The notes: generated by a model not told the origin, from the sequence alone. Shown: positions 23,916 through 37,066, counted from the first letter of the stretch. The stretch: 64,000 bases of DNA from Persicaria tinctoria (GCA_037127255.1 JBANSL010000005.1:59101409-59165408), one strand, 5' to 3'. Translations and numbers: made by a program.

Positions 23916-25484
23916 CTACATGAATTGTTGCACAAAAGTTGCCCATTGATCTCGAAGCTCATCTAACATGATCTGATTATAACGTGTTACCGACTCAACT
24001 CTTGGCTGAGAAATCTGCAAAGTAAATAAATAAGCTAAATTAGAATCAAATTTATACAGTAAACATATACATATCTCACAAATTCTTCCACCTATAACTG
24101 CATTTGGATGCTAGCATGACAAAAAGTTCTCACAAATTCTCACAAATTATGATCATACTACTACATTTGGCTGCTAGCATGACAGCATGATCTGATTATA
24201 CAGTAAACATATCTCAGAAATTCTCACAAATTAGAATGACAACAACTTCAGTAACATGCAATTGGCTACACAAAATTCTACTCACCCATCAACCGAAGTT
24301 TTGGAGTCAATCTCATTCCAACAAACCACAATTCCAGGCTTTCAGGTAGCCCAACAGGACATGAATTGATAAACATAAAAGTTTAGTTACATTCTTATGA
24401 CATGGGAAGAAATTCAAGAAACAAAAGGGTTATTGGCAATTATAGGGAATCAGCAGAAAATTTCCCTTGTGATGTTGATATTGAAGGTCCCTAACCACCT
24501 AGAGTTATCATTGGGTTGTGCCCTGACATGTGTCCTGGTATAGATTGTAACTTGTTTTTATACGATATAGTGATATACCAATCACTTTAGTAGCTCTCTA
24601 GATTTTAAAGGTGGAATTAATTTTAAAAAATACTACTTATGTGGATACTTTTCAATATTGAAACTATTATCAATAATCTTAAAATTGGGTCTCACATTTT
24701 TCAACAGAACAGTTGCTATCAGGCAATTTACAGTTTGACATAATTTTAGGCAAATAGTTGTCATTTGAAAAATGTCACACAGCCATGATATTTGAATTTT
24801 GTATCATTTTAAGTTTTTGTCATGCTCCATTAATAGATGGATCAAGTATTATATCAAACTAACAATTTCATGTATTATGAATCAAGTATTATGGAATGAA
24901 GCTTAAACAATTTCACGTGTTAATGGAGTTAAGTGCAATTTTCAAACTGACAAAGCTGACTTGTGTTTATATCAAAAGTCAAGGTGCTTAATTTAAACAA
25001 TTCTCTTTTTTAATTGTTAGATTGTTATAGGTCAAGTAATAAGATGCCCCACAACAATGGTATCAGGTTTGAACCCACTAGATACATGCTATACCAAATC
25101 CAATTACATGGATGATCATTTAAAACTCAAACAAAAAGTGACATGGATGAAATACGAAGGTAATATAATATTTACCTTTCCTGGAAGATAGTCCTTAGTG
25201 ATGATCTCCCACATGAATCGAATAACATAATATCCACAATCAATTCCATTTGTTTGAGAAGTAAACTACAAAATAAAAAAGGAGTAATAAAAGAAACCAC
25301 ATATGTATGAATTGATGATGGTTGATAAAGTAAGAAAACTTAAAGCGTACTCTTACTACTCAAACCCGAACACTAACTTACGTTTAACACATGCCACTTG
25401 GTTGCCGAGTTGGGTTTGTTTAGCTTCGATTGAGCAATCCAAATTTTCAAAGCCCTAGTTGAATTAGAGGTGTAGTATTGTAGA
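23916..25484 (-). pseudogene. C-terminal exons of a Ulp1-type cysteine protease inside the CACTA
   Basis: Three spliced pieces on the minus strand, too short to be obvious as long open frames, join in phase. Exon 25382-25484 reads LQYYTSNSTRALKIWIAQSK and ends ATKWHVLN before GTAAGT. Exon 25176-25265 (exactly 30 codons, GTAG acceptor, GTAAAT donor) reads NGIDCGYYVIRFMWEIITKD. Exon 23916-24014 (33 codons with stop) reads ISQPRVESVTRYNQIMLDEL then RDQWATFVQQFM. DCGYYV(M/I)RFM is the catalytic-Cys motif of Ulp1 (C48) proteases carried by plant CACTA elements, and the Cys is intact. The exons with the catalytic His and Asp were not found upstream (25485-27300), so this is a C-terminal remnant. 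Splice sites and frames are all preserved, suggesting relatively recent loss of the upstream part, or a non-autonomous deletion derivative. Confidence 0.8.
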
Positions 25485-27424
25485 CTAAATCCAGGTACAA
25501 AAGAGGCGTATTTATAACATCACAAATGTTCTAAAAGGGAATGGCTTGATAGAGAAGAAACTGAAAAAATAGAATTCAAATGGAAGTATGTGCTTAATTT
25601 TGATTACTTATATTAGTAGTAACATACTCTGATTTTATGGACAGTATAGTGGGCTGAGTGCTATATGTATCAAAATTTTGAAATGGCTCTCACATGAACT
25701 TAAAGCTCAAACTGTTTTATTTGCATGTGCCAATACATCTTTAATAACATAAGTTTTTGAACTTCTAAATGGATTATCCTTCAGCCGAATTCAAGTGCAG
25801 TTGGTAAAGTTGATAATATTTACTCATTTTAGCCTAAATAGGAGGTAAAAGGTAGAAGACAATCATTCTTTTTCTTTTTTTCACTCAAATAGTGAGGTAA
25901 ATTCAGATATTACTAGCTTCATATTTGTTTCAACTTGTAATCCTTTCATGGAGTGCCTTATATTTTGGCCTTGGGGGAGGGGAGAATACACATAAATAAA
26001 AGTCAATGGTAACCAAATATGAGAAAGACAAAGAGGTTAAGCTATACATGTATCTAGCTAGCTAGAATTGCCCAATTTTTATGAAATGATCGAAAGCAGT
26101 CACTTCCACCACCTACAACTGTGATCAACAGATAAAAAGATTGCTGGATTTTCAGGAAATATTTAAAATATTGGTCGAAGATGATTGTTTTTTTTAGGCA
26201 AATGGGATACTTAAAATACAATAATAAAGGTTAAAAAAATTGGGGGAAACAATTTCAGCAGGTTCCCATTGGTAGCATTGATTATGGTCTATTGGTTGTC
26301 TCCGGTTGATATTTAGAACCTATACCCGTAAATCATAAGTGCTCCTTAAGAATTTTATGAACCCCCAACACCTCCCCCCACCCAAAAAAATACTCAATAT
26401 CTTCCTCTTGAACTGATTCTGTAAAAGTAACGGATTATGGTCTATTTTGTGCCAATACATAAGTGCTCCTTAAATCATAAGTGCTCAGTATATATCTTCC
26501 CTTTTAACCTATACCCGTAAAGTGCTCCTTAAGAATGGATTATGGTCTATTCTGTGCTAATACATCTATAAAAACTATTCAGTACCTAAAAAAATATTCA
26601 GTGTCTAAAAAACCACTATGATCTGATTTGTCAGACAGATCTGTGCAAGTAAAGATACTCAGTATCATCCCTGTGCAAGTAAAAATACTCTGATTTGTCA
26701 GACAGTTCTTATTCCTTAATTCTTCCCCATCCTCTATCAATTACTATCAAGGACACTTGCTTGCCTAATTTAGAGCGAAATTGAACTGATTTACTTGAAT
26801 TTAAACAAATTGGGGGCAGATTAACAAGACAGCAGAGGAACTATATGAGAAATTAGGGTAGAGATTGAAAGCTTTGTGAACCATAACAAAGCACCATACT
26901 GGGATAAGCAGGTGAACACTGACACCGGGAACGAACTTCAATCACAAACCGAATCAGACGTTGTGAGCATCGGCACTAGCAACGAACTTTAATCGGACTC
27001 TCTGGATTTCCCTGAATTTACACAGAATTAGGGCCGGGATCGGAGATTGAAACTTTGTGAACCATAACGAACTTCAATTTAGAACCATACCCGAGAACGA
27101 CAGTGCGAACTCATTCCGGCGACCCGCGTACAACTGCTGAACGAAAGTGAAGAACAAGGAGTCGTCTCTCTCCAATGAAATTGCTGGTTGAATTCAAGGA
27201 ATTTCGGCAACAATCGTCTCCGATGATGAACGAGAGTGATGAATTCAAGCTCAACACAGTCGTCTCCGGTAGTTATTTGATTCCAGGCTCAATCTGCTGT
27301 TTCAAGGGAGTTACGATCGAAGGTTAGGGTTTAATAATTAGAAATTTTTTAATTATAAAACTCCAATTCAATATTTAAAATCTATAGATAGAACGAGTGG
27401 GAATTATTTTGACGGAATTGTGAA
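25485..27424. other. CACTA interior without recognised coding content
   Basis: AT-rich until ~26850. A block CTATACCCGTAAA..AGTGCTCCTTAAGAAT at about 26320-26350 recurs with changes at 26460-26535. The segment 26880-27310 is GC-richer, with GAACTTCAAT(C/T) repeated at 26932, 26984 and 27068. It looks like a 5' UTR or promoter of the minus-strand protease gene or a captured piece; no protein was recognised. Confidence 0.4.
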
Positions 27425-27836
27425 ATTTGGTAAATTTACCTCGTAATTGGAAGACGTGTGGTAATTGTGTAAACTTGTAGATTTACTACGGGTATAAAGT
27501 AATTTTGTTTCATAAATTACCACGGTTCATAAGACAACCGTGGTAAATAGGTCCAACTTACATATTTACTACGGCGTGTGGTAATTTTTAACTGCTGAAT
27601 TACCACGGTTCCCTTCAGAACCGAGGTAAATTACCAAGTTTGCAAATTTACTTCGCAGAAACACAGAACCGTGGTAATTGCCCTGTCGCCAAAGGTCCTT
27701 TTTCTACTAGTGATTGTTGCCTATATATATCCATTTATCATTCTTTGTTATCCATTTGTGTCTGAAAACTGGTTTTAACAGAAATCAGTATACTAGACCC
27801 TTTAACCACACTGCTAACACATCCCTCTCTAAAAAG

Positions 27837-28302
27837 ATGAACTATGGTAACACTGTCGGGTTTTGCACGAGTTTCCATCAACTGATGGACGTGTTGGATG
27901 GTGTTGTTTACCGTGGTTATCACATGAATCTAGTTGATGAAGCATGCGAGACTAACAAAGAGGCTCGCAGGGCCGAGTTGTTGGAAGTCGTCGGGATTCA
28001 TTACACATTATATGAGGAATCCCAAAGATCAATAATAGCAACTGAACATCACATTCGGATTGCGCCCAAAGATGAAGACGGTGAAGCATTATCAAAGGTG
28101 ATATTTGAAGTTATATCCATAGATTTTTTTCCATACTGTGATTGAGTCTTGTATTTTATCTTTTATACAGATGGAAAGAGAACTGGGTAATCAAAGACAG
28201 TTGTTTGAAGACGCAAAGGACAATCTAATGGGGTGTGTTAAAGAGGTTTTAGATGCAGAAAAGAAAAGGAGGAAGAAGATTGATGACTTATTAGGACTGT
28301 AG
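27837..28302 (+). CDS. Small two-exon coiled-coil gene of the MULE complex (unknown)
   Basis: Exon 27837-28097 (87 codons, MNYGNTVGFCTSFHQLMDVL at the start) ends at AAAG|GTGATA. The acceptor ATACAG precedes exon 28171-28302, which continues in phase (MERELGNQRQLFEDAKDNLM) to a TAG stop, giving 130 residues. The second exon is Lys/Glu-rich and helical (AEKKRRKKIDDLLGL), so a coiled coil is likely. No known domain is recognised. A TATATATA box lies ~115 bases upstream, immediately right of the CACTA insertion, so the CACTA landed in its promoter. It shares strand and surroundings with the RING genes. It may be an accessory protein of the element. Confidence 0.55.
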
Positions 28303-28964
28303 TTCTACTATATTAATAAGTGATAACATTGGTACTTATTTATATGTTGAATGTATTTTTTTTTGTTATTTTAGTTTATATGTGTTCCATCCTAATGACA
28401 TGATGCAACATATTAATATCATAATAATCATATAATTATTTTGTAATATCTTTCCTCATATTTCAGATTATAAATTGTTACTGAAGTTTTACGTCTATCT
28501 CTTGTGATACCGCGGACACATTTGATTAGTTTGTGGATTGTTTTGGTAAAAGTAGTGCTGACACTGTTTAACTAAGTTTTTATGTTACTGGAAATTTGCT
28601 CAACATCATCTTAGTTTTGCTAAACAATAGTTTATAATTGCACAACAAACGAATGGATATTACTAAATCACCTACTTGAATAACATAGACCACTCGATTA
28701 CCGGGGCAGAGAATTGTGTTGACACATTGAAGAACAAACACAACTGTTTAGAAGCAGTTATAGTTGTATGCATCTTGACAAATACTATCTATCAAAAAAG
28801 CACAGGGACAACAAATGTCTTAACGGGTATGAGAAAGCTGACCATAGGGACAACAAATGTCTTAATTGGTACGAGAAAACTGTTCAGACGCAGAGTACAT
28901 AACTGTCTACACCAAAATACATTCCAAAGTTTGCAAATAAAACAAGAAATTGCGTTGTGGTTCT
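28303..28964. other. Convergent spacer between plus- and minus-strand genes
   Basis: Contains one GTAGTGCTGACAC word (28551) and one TTGCTCAACATCATCTTAG unit (28597-28645). A short duplicated block (GGGACAACAAATGTCTTAA) occurs near 28803 and 28848. No gene is seen. Confidence 0.5.
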
Positions 28965-31900
28965 TCAACCAAGATTTAGTTTCTGTCCCTGAATTCCTTT
29001 TGAAGTCATTCTTGCATGGGATTTTGCTGCCTTCACAACATCTGCGTTCACTTCATTCAACTCTGAACATACTATATCTGTCAGATACTTTACCCCTAAC
29101 TTTGAAATATTCTTGAAATTGCCCTTTTCCAATCCACACTTGTACCCTCTCTCTGTCCCAAAGAAGGTCTCCATGTGGCGCATGAGGCATACCCCAGAAT
29201 GTTGAATTTTCTCCTCTCCAGCCCATGTGATGGGGACTTTTGATGATGGTGCAACTGACACTATTTCTGCCTTTGCTCGGAGTCCCTTATCTGTTAGATA
29301 AGCAATCAGCATATCTCCCTGCATGGATTGAATTATAATTCATGTAATTTTAATTATAAAATGAGTTGATATTTAAATGAAATTAAGACAAGAAAAGAAA
29401 TATTAGATATCATTAGTAAAACTTACCAAACATTCAAAGGGTGATGGGAATGGGCTAATTGGATCAGCGCAAGATGGTGTGACATCAACAATTTGGACCA
29501 CTTTGTTTTTGAAGTTGAAGACAACCATGACATAGTCTGCTATTCGTTCAACCCCAAATACAATCTAATCAACATAATAAAAAACAAATAAACATTAGTG
29601 ATTGGTCTTGTGAAGTTTATTTATTTAATTGCAAGGGAGTACCATGTCTATATCCTTCAAAGAAAGGTATGGTGACAATGACAATACAATATCAATGTGG
29701 AGGTTAAACCTCTAGAACTGTTCATCACAAGCTCCTAATGATACACTCTCTACATTAAACTGGATTAAGAATAGAAATTAGTAAAAAAACAGACGAATTG
29801 TAATAACGACTAACAATGGAGTGTAATTGAAAGATAAAATTGTAAAAATATTACAGTTTTGTTGATATTGACAAATAGTCTTGCTGGTGATTGAGCACTT
29901 TTATACTGTTCCTTGTGGTTGAGGATAGCTGTCCATGCATCAATAATGACACTAGACAAGTGGGTTTCATCCTCAAGCGTAGCCATGTATGTTCTAACAA
30001 TTTCAACAGACTTGTGCTTAAACAAAATTTCCCTGCAATGTCAATCATTTTGAAGATGGATTATATGAAAATAATCTTTTGCTTGTAACTGAACATACAT
30101 TAAGAAAATTAAGTTTAAAATGAACTTACATGCTGTGAGGTGTTTTCATTGCTAAATAGGCTGAAACAGTGCGCTCAATTTCAGAGATAGGATTTGTAAT
30201 GTCAACAACACGCGAGTAATATGGGCTTCTCAAAGATGCAGAAGGTTTATGTGCTCTCCTTGTAGCTTCTTCTCTCTTCATGTTATTAAGTTGTTCTGCA
30301 GCATTTCCATCAACTATGTTGATCCGTGGCGACCTCCTTGGTGGCAAGGCAGAAGGGGGAATACATTTTATTGTATCTCCCAAAGGGTTCACTGGTGGAG
30401 TATCAGCTTTAAATTGAGTGGGTAGGGGATTAGGAGTAGCTTCAATACCCTGTTGTATTGGAGACTGGCCATGGCTGTCTGGGGGAGCCTGGGTTGCTTC
30501 ATTAGCATTCTTCATTTTAACCGATTTGTTGAATGATGTCCCTTCATCTTTCTTAAAAACAGGATCATATAGAAATATATCAAAGGAAAATTCCCCGTCC
30601 ACTTTGATATTTGATTTCATTTTTTGCTTGTTCTGATATGCCATTTCGATCTGAGTAATGCAATCTAATAAAACAGGGTCTGCCCAGAATTTCTCTTGGG
30701 ATTCGGTAAAATATGGGCTTATAGGGTCATTCATATTTGACATGTCAGCAACATCCGTAGCCGTAGGAGCCTCAGAATTGATATTTTCCATCCCTAAAAG
30801 CTGGTTTGCTCCATGTAGAAGTATTTTCACCTTGTCATCATGTTGTAGTTCAATCGGGACTTTCGTAGACCACTCAGCAAAATCCGAAATAGAAGATGCA
30901 AGTGCAGAAGTCTTTGGAGCAAACAACTTTATCCAACTCTAGAAGACAACATCACATAAAAAATAAGAATAAAAAGTCATCAGTAAATATTAGAACATTG
31001 CTATACTGTTCTAATATTACATTGAATTGGTTTAAATAATTCATATAGACCTCAACTGGGGGCGGCTGTTTTTCTGGAGCCGCAGGGTGACTGGTGCCTT
31101 CATCGTTTTCTGCAGTAGTGTGTGGACAAGCTGTAGATGGTACGTCTTGATGTTGAGGAACAACTTGGCGATCCTGGACTAAGCCACATCCAAAGCCTCC
31201 AGTACTTATATCATCAGTTTCTCGTTTGCGCAAGATTTTGTAATTTATGCCAACGAAAACTGGGAAAGAACGAGTCATTCTTCTCAGCGCTGTGCTTGTG
31301 AATAATTTCACCCTATCCATGTAAAACAACTGACACACCAAGGGGATAAACATATATCAGTATAACGATGGAGCATGGAATGCTGACATAAAGAATACTG
31401 TAGACATGTAGATAAAAGTAGGGGGGTTCACATTTGTACTACCTAGACATGGTAAAGAAACTAAGTTAACATCAGAGCAAAAGTTTGAAAAAAATACTTA
31501 CAACCAAGAATAATAGAGGCCCTCTGAAATGGCCATTCTTGTTCTTTTCCCAGCTTCTTTTTGCATCGACCAAACTTTCCAACACAAGAGCACACCAATT
31601 TAGGTCTTTCAGGTCACCCAATTCAGGAACTACTCTTATTAAACTATGGTTGGCATGCCCATTTCCTAGTGTATCAACCAAGATAGAGTCCAGTATAACA
31701 ATAAAGTTCAGAAGGAATTGATCACCACAATCAGTGTCAGCTATCAATTTTTCCATAACCATAGCTGTTGTTATATTGTCTTGGACATCAAATGTGGTTT
31801 TCCACTCTTGCACAAGACTGAAATTCTCTTTACCTGATTTTCTTCCCACTAAAACTTTCCCCATTGGGAATCCCATTGTGATATGCACGTCTATTTCTGC

Positions 31901-32933
31901 AATTTCAAGTTCGCCTCCATCAGCCAACACCAAGCAACACTTGTTAGGGTCAAACTGATCCACTAACCAATATGAAAGAAGTAGTGGTAGGGTAACAATT
32001 TCCAAGTTGAACAAAAATCCAAAGCCAATATCCTCAATCAATTTCTTTTGCTTGGCATTCATTTTTTTCAGTGATGACACTAGCAAGCGTGGGCTTGACC
32101 GTGATTTCAATGATGGGAGATTTTTTTTGTCTAGTGTTTCTCTCATTCCTCACAATCAACTGCCTCTTTTCTGCGATAGGTTGTATGTTTGTGGTATCTG
32201 TTTGCTCATCAGATGTTATGATATGCACAGTTGGGTTTACATGTTGAACAACCGTCTCATTAGGTGAATGGTTTTCCAACCTTGCAATTTCAATGGTCTC
32301 CACAGCAACAATGCTAACAGGAAGATCAATCGCAGGCTGCACTTCTCTCTTACTGTTTTTCCTTACAAGTGGTTGCGAATCTTTGGATTCAAGTGATCTA
32401 CAACCCTCCCCTACTTCGAAGGAATTACCAGGCTCAGTATCAAGAGACAGTTCATCCTTCAAGGGAGGTGAATCTCTAGATAAATCAACTACTGGAGGTT
32501 TAACTCCAGATCGTTTTGATCTCTTCAAATTTCTATTTGGACTGTGCAGAACAGGTGAATCACTTACACTCTGTGGACGTTTACCTATAGAATGAACACT
32601 TACAATCAATTTATACAAATATAATTGAAGAAATGACATTGTAAGAGACCGTAGTTTATGCCGAACAAATTCCCAAATTCCCAAATTCTCTAATTCCCAA
32701 ATTCAGCCTCCAGATTAATCACATTAACTTCAATTTATTATGCAAAAGTAATTGAAATACCAATGGTAGCTCTTGTAAGGCTGAATAACTGCTTGATTAT
32801 AAATATTAAATTCGATTGAATAAGTGCGATTTTTCTAATTTTCGTGAAAAACTAAGCCCTAAACAGGACTCGTTCTAATTTAAACTTTAATACATAGAAA
32901 ACACGAAATCAAACCTTTCGGATCTGAAGACAT
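28965..32933 (-). pseudogene. Second ULP1-like gene of the MULE complex, catalytic residues replaced
   Basis: Exon model (minus): 32915-32933, 31502-32584, 31051-31329, 30130-30938, 29855-30032, 29643-29759, 29427-29564, 28965-29318. Exons 1-2 join in phase (MSSDPKGKRPQSVSDSPVLH). Exon 2 ends with a helical domain typical of these mobile genes (KKLIEDIGFGFLFNLEIVTL; SYWLVDQFDPNKCCL). Exons 5-8 correspond to the C48 protease fold: DYVMVVFNFKNKVVQIVD, then GVCLMRHMETFFG. Aligned to the other ULP1 gene, the catalytic His position holds Asp (ADYVMVV), 17 residues before the conserved Asp. The catalytic Cys of the usual DCGVF is Ser (HSGVC). A frameshift lies at a T8 run (32121-32128), and TAG at 29712-29714 interrupts exon 6. 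The lost residues mean it cannot be a cysteine protease. It is either a decayed gene or a SUMO-binding pseudo-enzyme that decayed later. Confidence 0.7.
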
Positions 32934-33199
32934 GTTGATGTATATGATAGATCTCCTCCTTGCAAGCCTAAAATCAAGCGTTAAGAAATATCGCAGAGAA
33001 ATGGAGAGAGTAGATTTAGCTGGAGAATGAAACTAAACGAAGGTGATGGAGAATTTCTCGAACGTGAACAGCGTTTTACGCATTTACATTGTTTGCTTTT
33101 TATATTTTTTTAGAAAAAACGTTTTCCTTTTCTTTTTTTTTTTGTTTCCCAATAATCGGGAATTTTTTTAGACTTTATTTATTTCTTATTATTTTACAT

Positions 33200-34440
33200 A
33201 TAATTTCATACCTTAAATTTTCTCAACATCGTATTATTCTTGCTCAACAATAGTTTATATTTGCACAACGCTTGACCCTTGTGAATTTGTTAGAACCATG
33301 TTCTTACCTTCTTTATATATGGTTTGATAGTTGCTTAATAAATTTTTGCTCATCAATAGAATAAAATTGCACGACATATTACGAATGGGGAAAACTTGCT
33401 CAACATCACCTTATTTTTGCTCAACGATGGTACATATATTGCACACAACGACACTTTGTTTGCAACAAGATCTTAGTTTTATCTAATTATGTTTTCATAG
33501 TTGCTTAATAGGTTATTGCTCAACATGGTCTTATTTTTGCTCATCAATAGAATAAAATTGCACAACATATTATGATTGGGGAGAACCTCAAAATCACCTT
33601 ATTTTTGCTCACCGATAGTTTATATATTGCACACAACGACACTTTGTTTGCAACAAGATCTTATTTTTATCTATTTATGCTCTCATATTTGCTTAATAGA
33701 TTATTTCTCAACATGGTCTTATTTTTGCTCATCAATAGAATAAAATTGCACAACATATTACGAATGGGGAAAACTTGCTCAAGATCACTTTATTTTTGCT
33801 CAACGATCGTACATATATTGCACAACAACCCTTTATTTGCAACCAGATCTTAGTTTTATCAAATTATGTTTTCACAGTTGTTTAATATATTATTGCTCAA
33901 CATAGTCTTATTTTTGCTCATCAATAGAATAAAACTGCACAACATATTACGAATGGGGAAAACTTGCTCAACATCACTTTATTTTTGCTCAACGATAGTA
34001 CATATATTGCACAACAACCCTTTGTTTGCAACCAGATCTTAGTTTTATCTAATTATGTTTTCATAGTTGCTTAATAGATTATTGCTCAACATGGTCTTAT
34101 TTTTGCTCATCAATAGAATAAAGCTGCACAACATATTACGAATGGGGAAAACTTGCTCAACATCACTTTATTTTTGCTCAACGATAGTACATATATTGCA
34201 CACAACGACACTTTGTTTGCAACAAGATCTTAGTTTTATCTAATTATGTTTTCATAGTTTCTTAATAGGTTATTGCTCAACATGGTCTTATTTTTGCTCA
34301 TCAATAGGATAAAATTGCACAACATATTATGTTTGGGGAGAACTTGGTCAACATCACCTTATTTTTGCTCAACGATTGTTTATATATTGCATAAAACAAC
34401 ACTTCGTTTGCAACAAGATCTTATTTTTATCTATTTATGA
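33200..34440. repeat. ~190-bp tandem satellite array (six copies)
   Basis: TTATTTTTGCTCAACGAT occurs at about 33407, 33597, 33786, 33975, 34164 and 34355, a period of 189-191 bases. Each unit also holds TTTGCAACAAGATCTTA, TTGCTCAACATGGTC and TCATCAATAGAATAAA. It fills the gap between the second ULP1-like gene and the transposase. Single degenerate copies occur in the other spacers of the complex. Confidence 0.9.
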
Positions 34441-34619
34441 CATAGATGGAAAAGAGTATACAAATTTGTATTATTACATGGTAAAATTTCAAATTTTATT
34501 CTATAGTATTGAATTAATGTTTATTTTCAAAAATAAATGTCATTTATAAATTTATAAACTGTATTATCTACTAACATTATTCTTATATAATACTGATGAC
34601 AGAAATTGTGCTGACAGCC

Positions 34620-37066
34620 TTATTTTGAATGCTTCATCCTCCTCTTGTACTCTCCCAATGAAAGCTTTCTATTTGTAGGTGGTCTTCCTGCTCTCTTTCT
34701 TACTATTGGGGGGTAACAGTTGATAGATTTTATCACATCAGGGATGTTTCCTTCATCTTCATCCAACACTGGATATATTATTTCTGCATATGCCATACGC
34801 CAAGCGCCATTGCTGTAAAATTTTGCAACAAAATCAGACACATTTGCTTTTATGTGTGTAATGGCTGCTAGAGCATGTACACAAGGTATTTTCTCAACAT
34901 CAAATACTCTGCACGTACATGTCCTCGCTGATAGATCAAATATAGCTACAGCTCCTTGACCATTGATCTCAAATTGTGATTCATTCATCCTTTCTACTCT
35001 GCATACCCCAACTTGCGCTTGTGATTCTCTTATCAACTTAAGGATCTCAGGAGTTATTCTGTCTTGATTTGCCAGTGCTTTTTCTCTTCTGTCCAGGAAC
35101 CATGATGTGAGCTTTTCTCTAGCAAACTCCACAAGTGCCACAATGGGATAATCCTTTTTGCCTTTGAAAACGGAGTTCAAGCTCTCAGCATTGTTGGATG
35201 TCATCATGTTGTATCTATCACACTTTGAATGTGCCCTAGCCCATTTATCAAAACCTGCTGACACCAGATATTCTGATAGTTTTGGACATGTTGCTTCGAT
35301 TTGTGCAAGGTGGTTGTTGAACTCTTGGATAGTGTAACTCTCTGCTGCTTTTTTGAACATTTTTCCCCAGCTCTTTTTTCCTGAACGTCGCTTTGATGTT
35401 TTGTTTCAAGTGACACATACATATGCAGTGTGTAGTTGTTGGGTAAACTAAAGATACAACCCTTGAGATGCTAGCATGTCTATCAGAGACAAACACTAAG
35501 TCATTTGATGGAGGCACAACCTGCAGCAGCTGATACATAAACCATTCCCAAGAGTTGTTGTTTTCGGAGTCAACAACACCAAAGGCAAGTGGAAAAATTT
35601 GTCTATTGACATCTTGTGCAACTGCTCCAAGCAACGTTCCTCTGTATTTTCCAGTTAAGAATGTTCCATCAACAACAATAACCTGGTATATAAAGAAAAA
35701 AAATTACTTATGTTTTCGAAGTTAAGGAAATCGATGACAACAAAATTTGTGCTGACACTGTTTAAGACATACCTTCTTTAAGAGGGGGAATGCTCTGATG
35801 CACTGTCCAAAGGAGAGAAAGGAGTACTGAAACCTATCTTCTTTGTCCTTTGAAATTAAAGATATAGTCCCATTATTTCTCTCCATGAGCATATGGCAAA
35901 ATGATGGTAAATCTGCATAATTTGATTCTGGTGTCCCCTTAACCATTTCGTGAGCTATTTTTTATGACTTCCATGCTCTCCAGTAGGTAATTTGCATCTT
36001 TTTTTCTGTTCTCATCTTATCCATTATCCGTGCTGGTCTGTATCCAGCGTCAACACTGTGTAATTATATTCAAATTAGAATAAATCATATATTAGAATGC
36101 AAGATTAAATATAAATACTATTTCTTAAAAAAAGTTCTCACCTTGATTCGATCATGCTTGCAATCACAGAAGATGAAGGCTGTTTGCAGTGTTTTGTCCT
36201 GAAATCCCATGTGCAGGTGTGCATGTCCACATATACTATGGCCTCATGCCAAGTTGGACCAAAAGTTTTGACATGCACTTTCCATTTGCAGTCAGGATCT
36301 ACACAATGCACCCTATAATACTTTGTATCTGAGTTTGCCACACGAAAACCAAATATCTCGGTTATTGACAAGATCCCCAAAGCATGCTTAACCTCTTTCC
36401 TTGATGCAAAGTTTTGCCTACGCAAATCAAGGTTTGTGAATTGAGATTCACACTAGGCACAGTAGAGCTATCAGCATCCCAATCTTCTAGTGTAGTTTCT
36501 CTCCTGTGTGCTGTATAATAGAATGCTCTCCATATTTCATCTGCAGAATCTTCATCACTTGTAGTGTCACTGTTTAGAGAATTCATGTCATCTCCAGTAT
36601 CTTCCAACAATACACCTTTCATCCTGGTGTCACTGATCAATGTCATGTTATTTTCCCCTGTAACAGTGTTGGTAATCGTTGGATTGCATGTCACCAACTG
36701 TAAACTGTCAGATGGGAATGGCTGTTGATCTTCAACTAGTTCACTATCTGATGTAATGCTGACACACAACTCCATAGCAAATTTAACATCATGTAGGTTG
36801 GACAACCTTAAAAACTCTTTCAAATCAACATCACATTCAACAATAAGCGGAGCTCTCAATATTTTGAAATGGTGTAAATGATTGAATTTCAATTTTAATG
36901 CACTATCTATATTGAATCTGTTGTGCAGTTTTTCGGTTAAACCCTGTAATGATATTGACTCATCAATCATAAACACCATTGAAGTTGTGTCTCCAACAAA
37001 GTTTGGGCATGAATCATCCAACAACCATTTCCCACCACATACAACTGTAATAATGTGGGTTGCCAT
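34620..37066 (-). pseudogene. MURA-type MULE transposase, decayed
   Basis: The transposase of the complex. Exons on minus: 36142-37066, 35773-36055, 34620-35682. The N-terminus (MATHIITVVCGGKWLLDDSC) resembles the PB1-like domain of MuDR-type proteins. Then comes the DNA-binding region (KYYRVHCVDPDCKWKVHVKT, HTCTWDFRTKHC). The DDE domain shows VIVVDGTFLTGKY and FVSDRHASI, giving the first two acidic residues. A SWIM zinc finger (CTCRVFDVEKIPCVHALAA) is followed by an RKRAGRPP motif (a hook-like basic segment). Defects are a one-base frameshift near 36430, TAA at 35962-35964 where YWRAWKS(Q)KIAHEM is expected (CAA to TAA), and a frameshift near 35365-35385 next to A and G runs. It therefore cannot act alone, but its domain order is complete. 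Confidence 0.88.

Larger units (their letters stand above)
23251..27712. mobile_element. CACTA (EnSpm) element, 4462 bp, TSD ATT
   Basis: The left end reads CACTAGTACAGAAAG and the right end TTTCTACTAGTG, giving CACTAGTA(C/G)A-type inverted ends. The 3-bp duplication ATT (23248-23250 and 27713-27715) is perfect. Subterminal repeats with the core ACCGTGGTAAAT occupy both ends (23267-23700 and 27425-27680). No tnp2-type transposase is present, so it is non-autonomous. It contains three exons of a Ulp1 protease on the minus strand. It interrupted the ULP1/RING MULE complex just upstream of the small coiled-coil gene. Confidence 0.92.
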
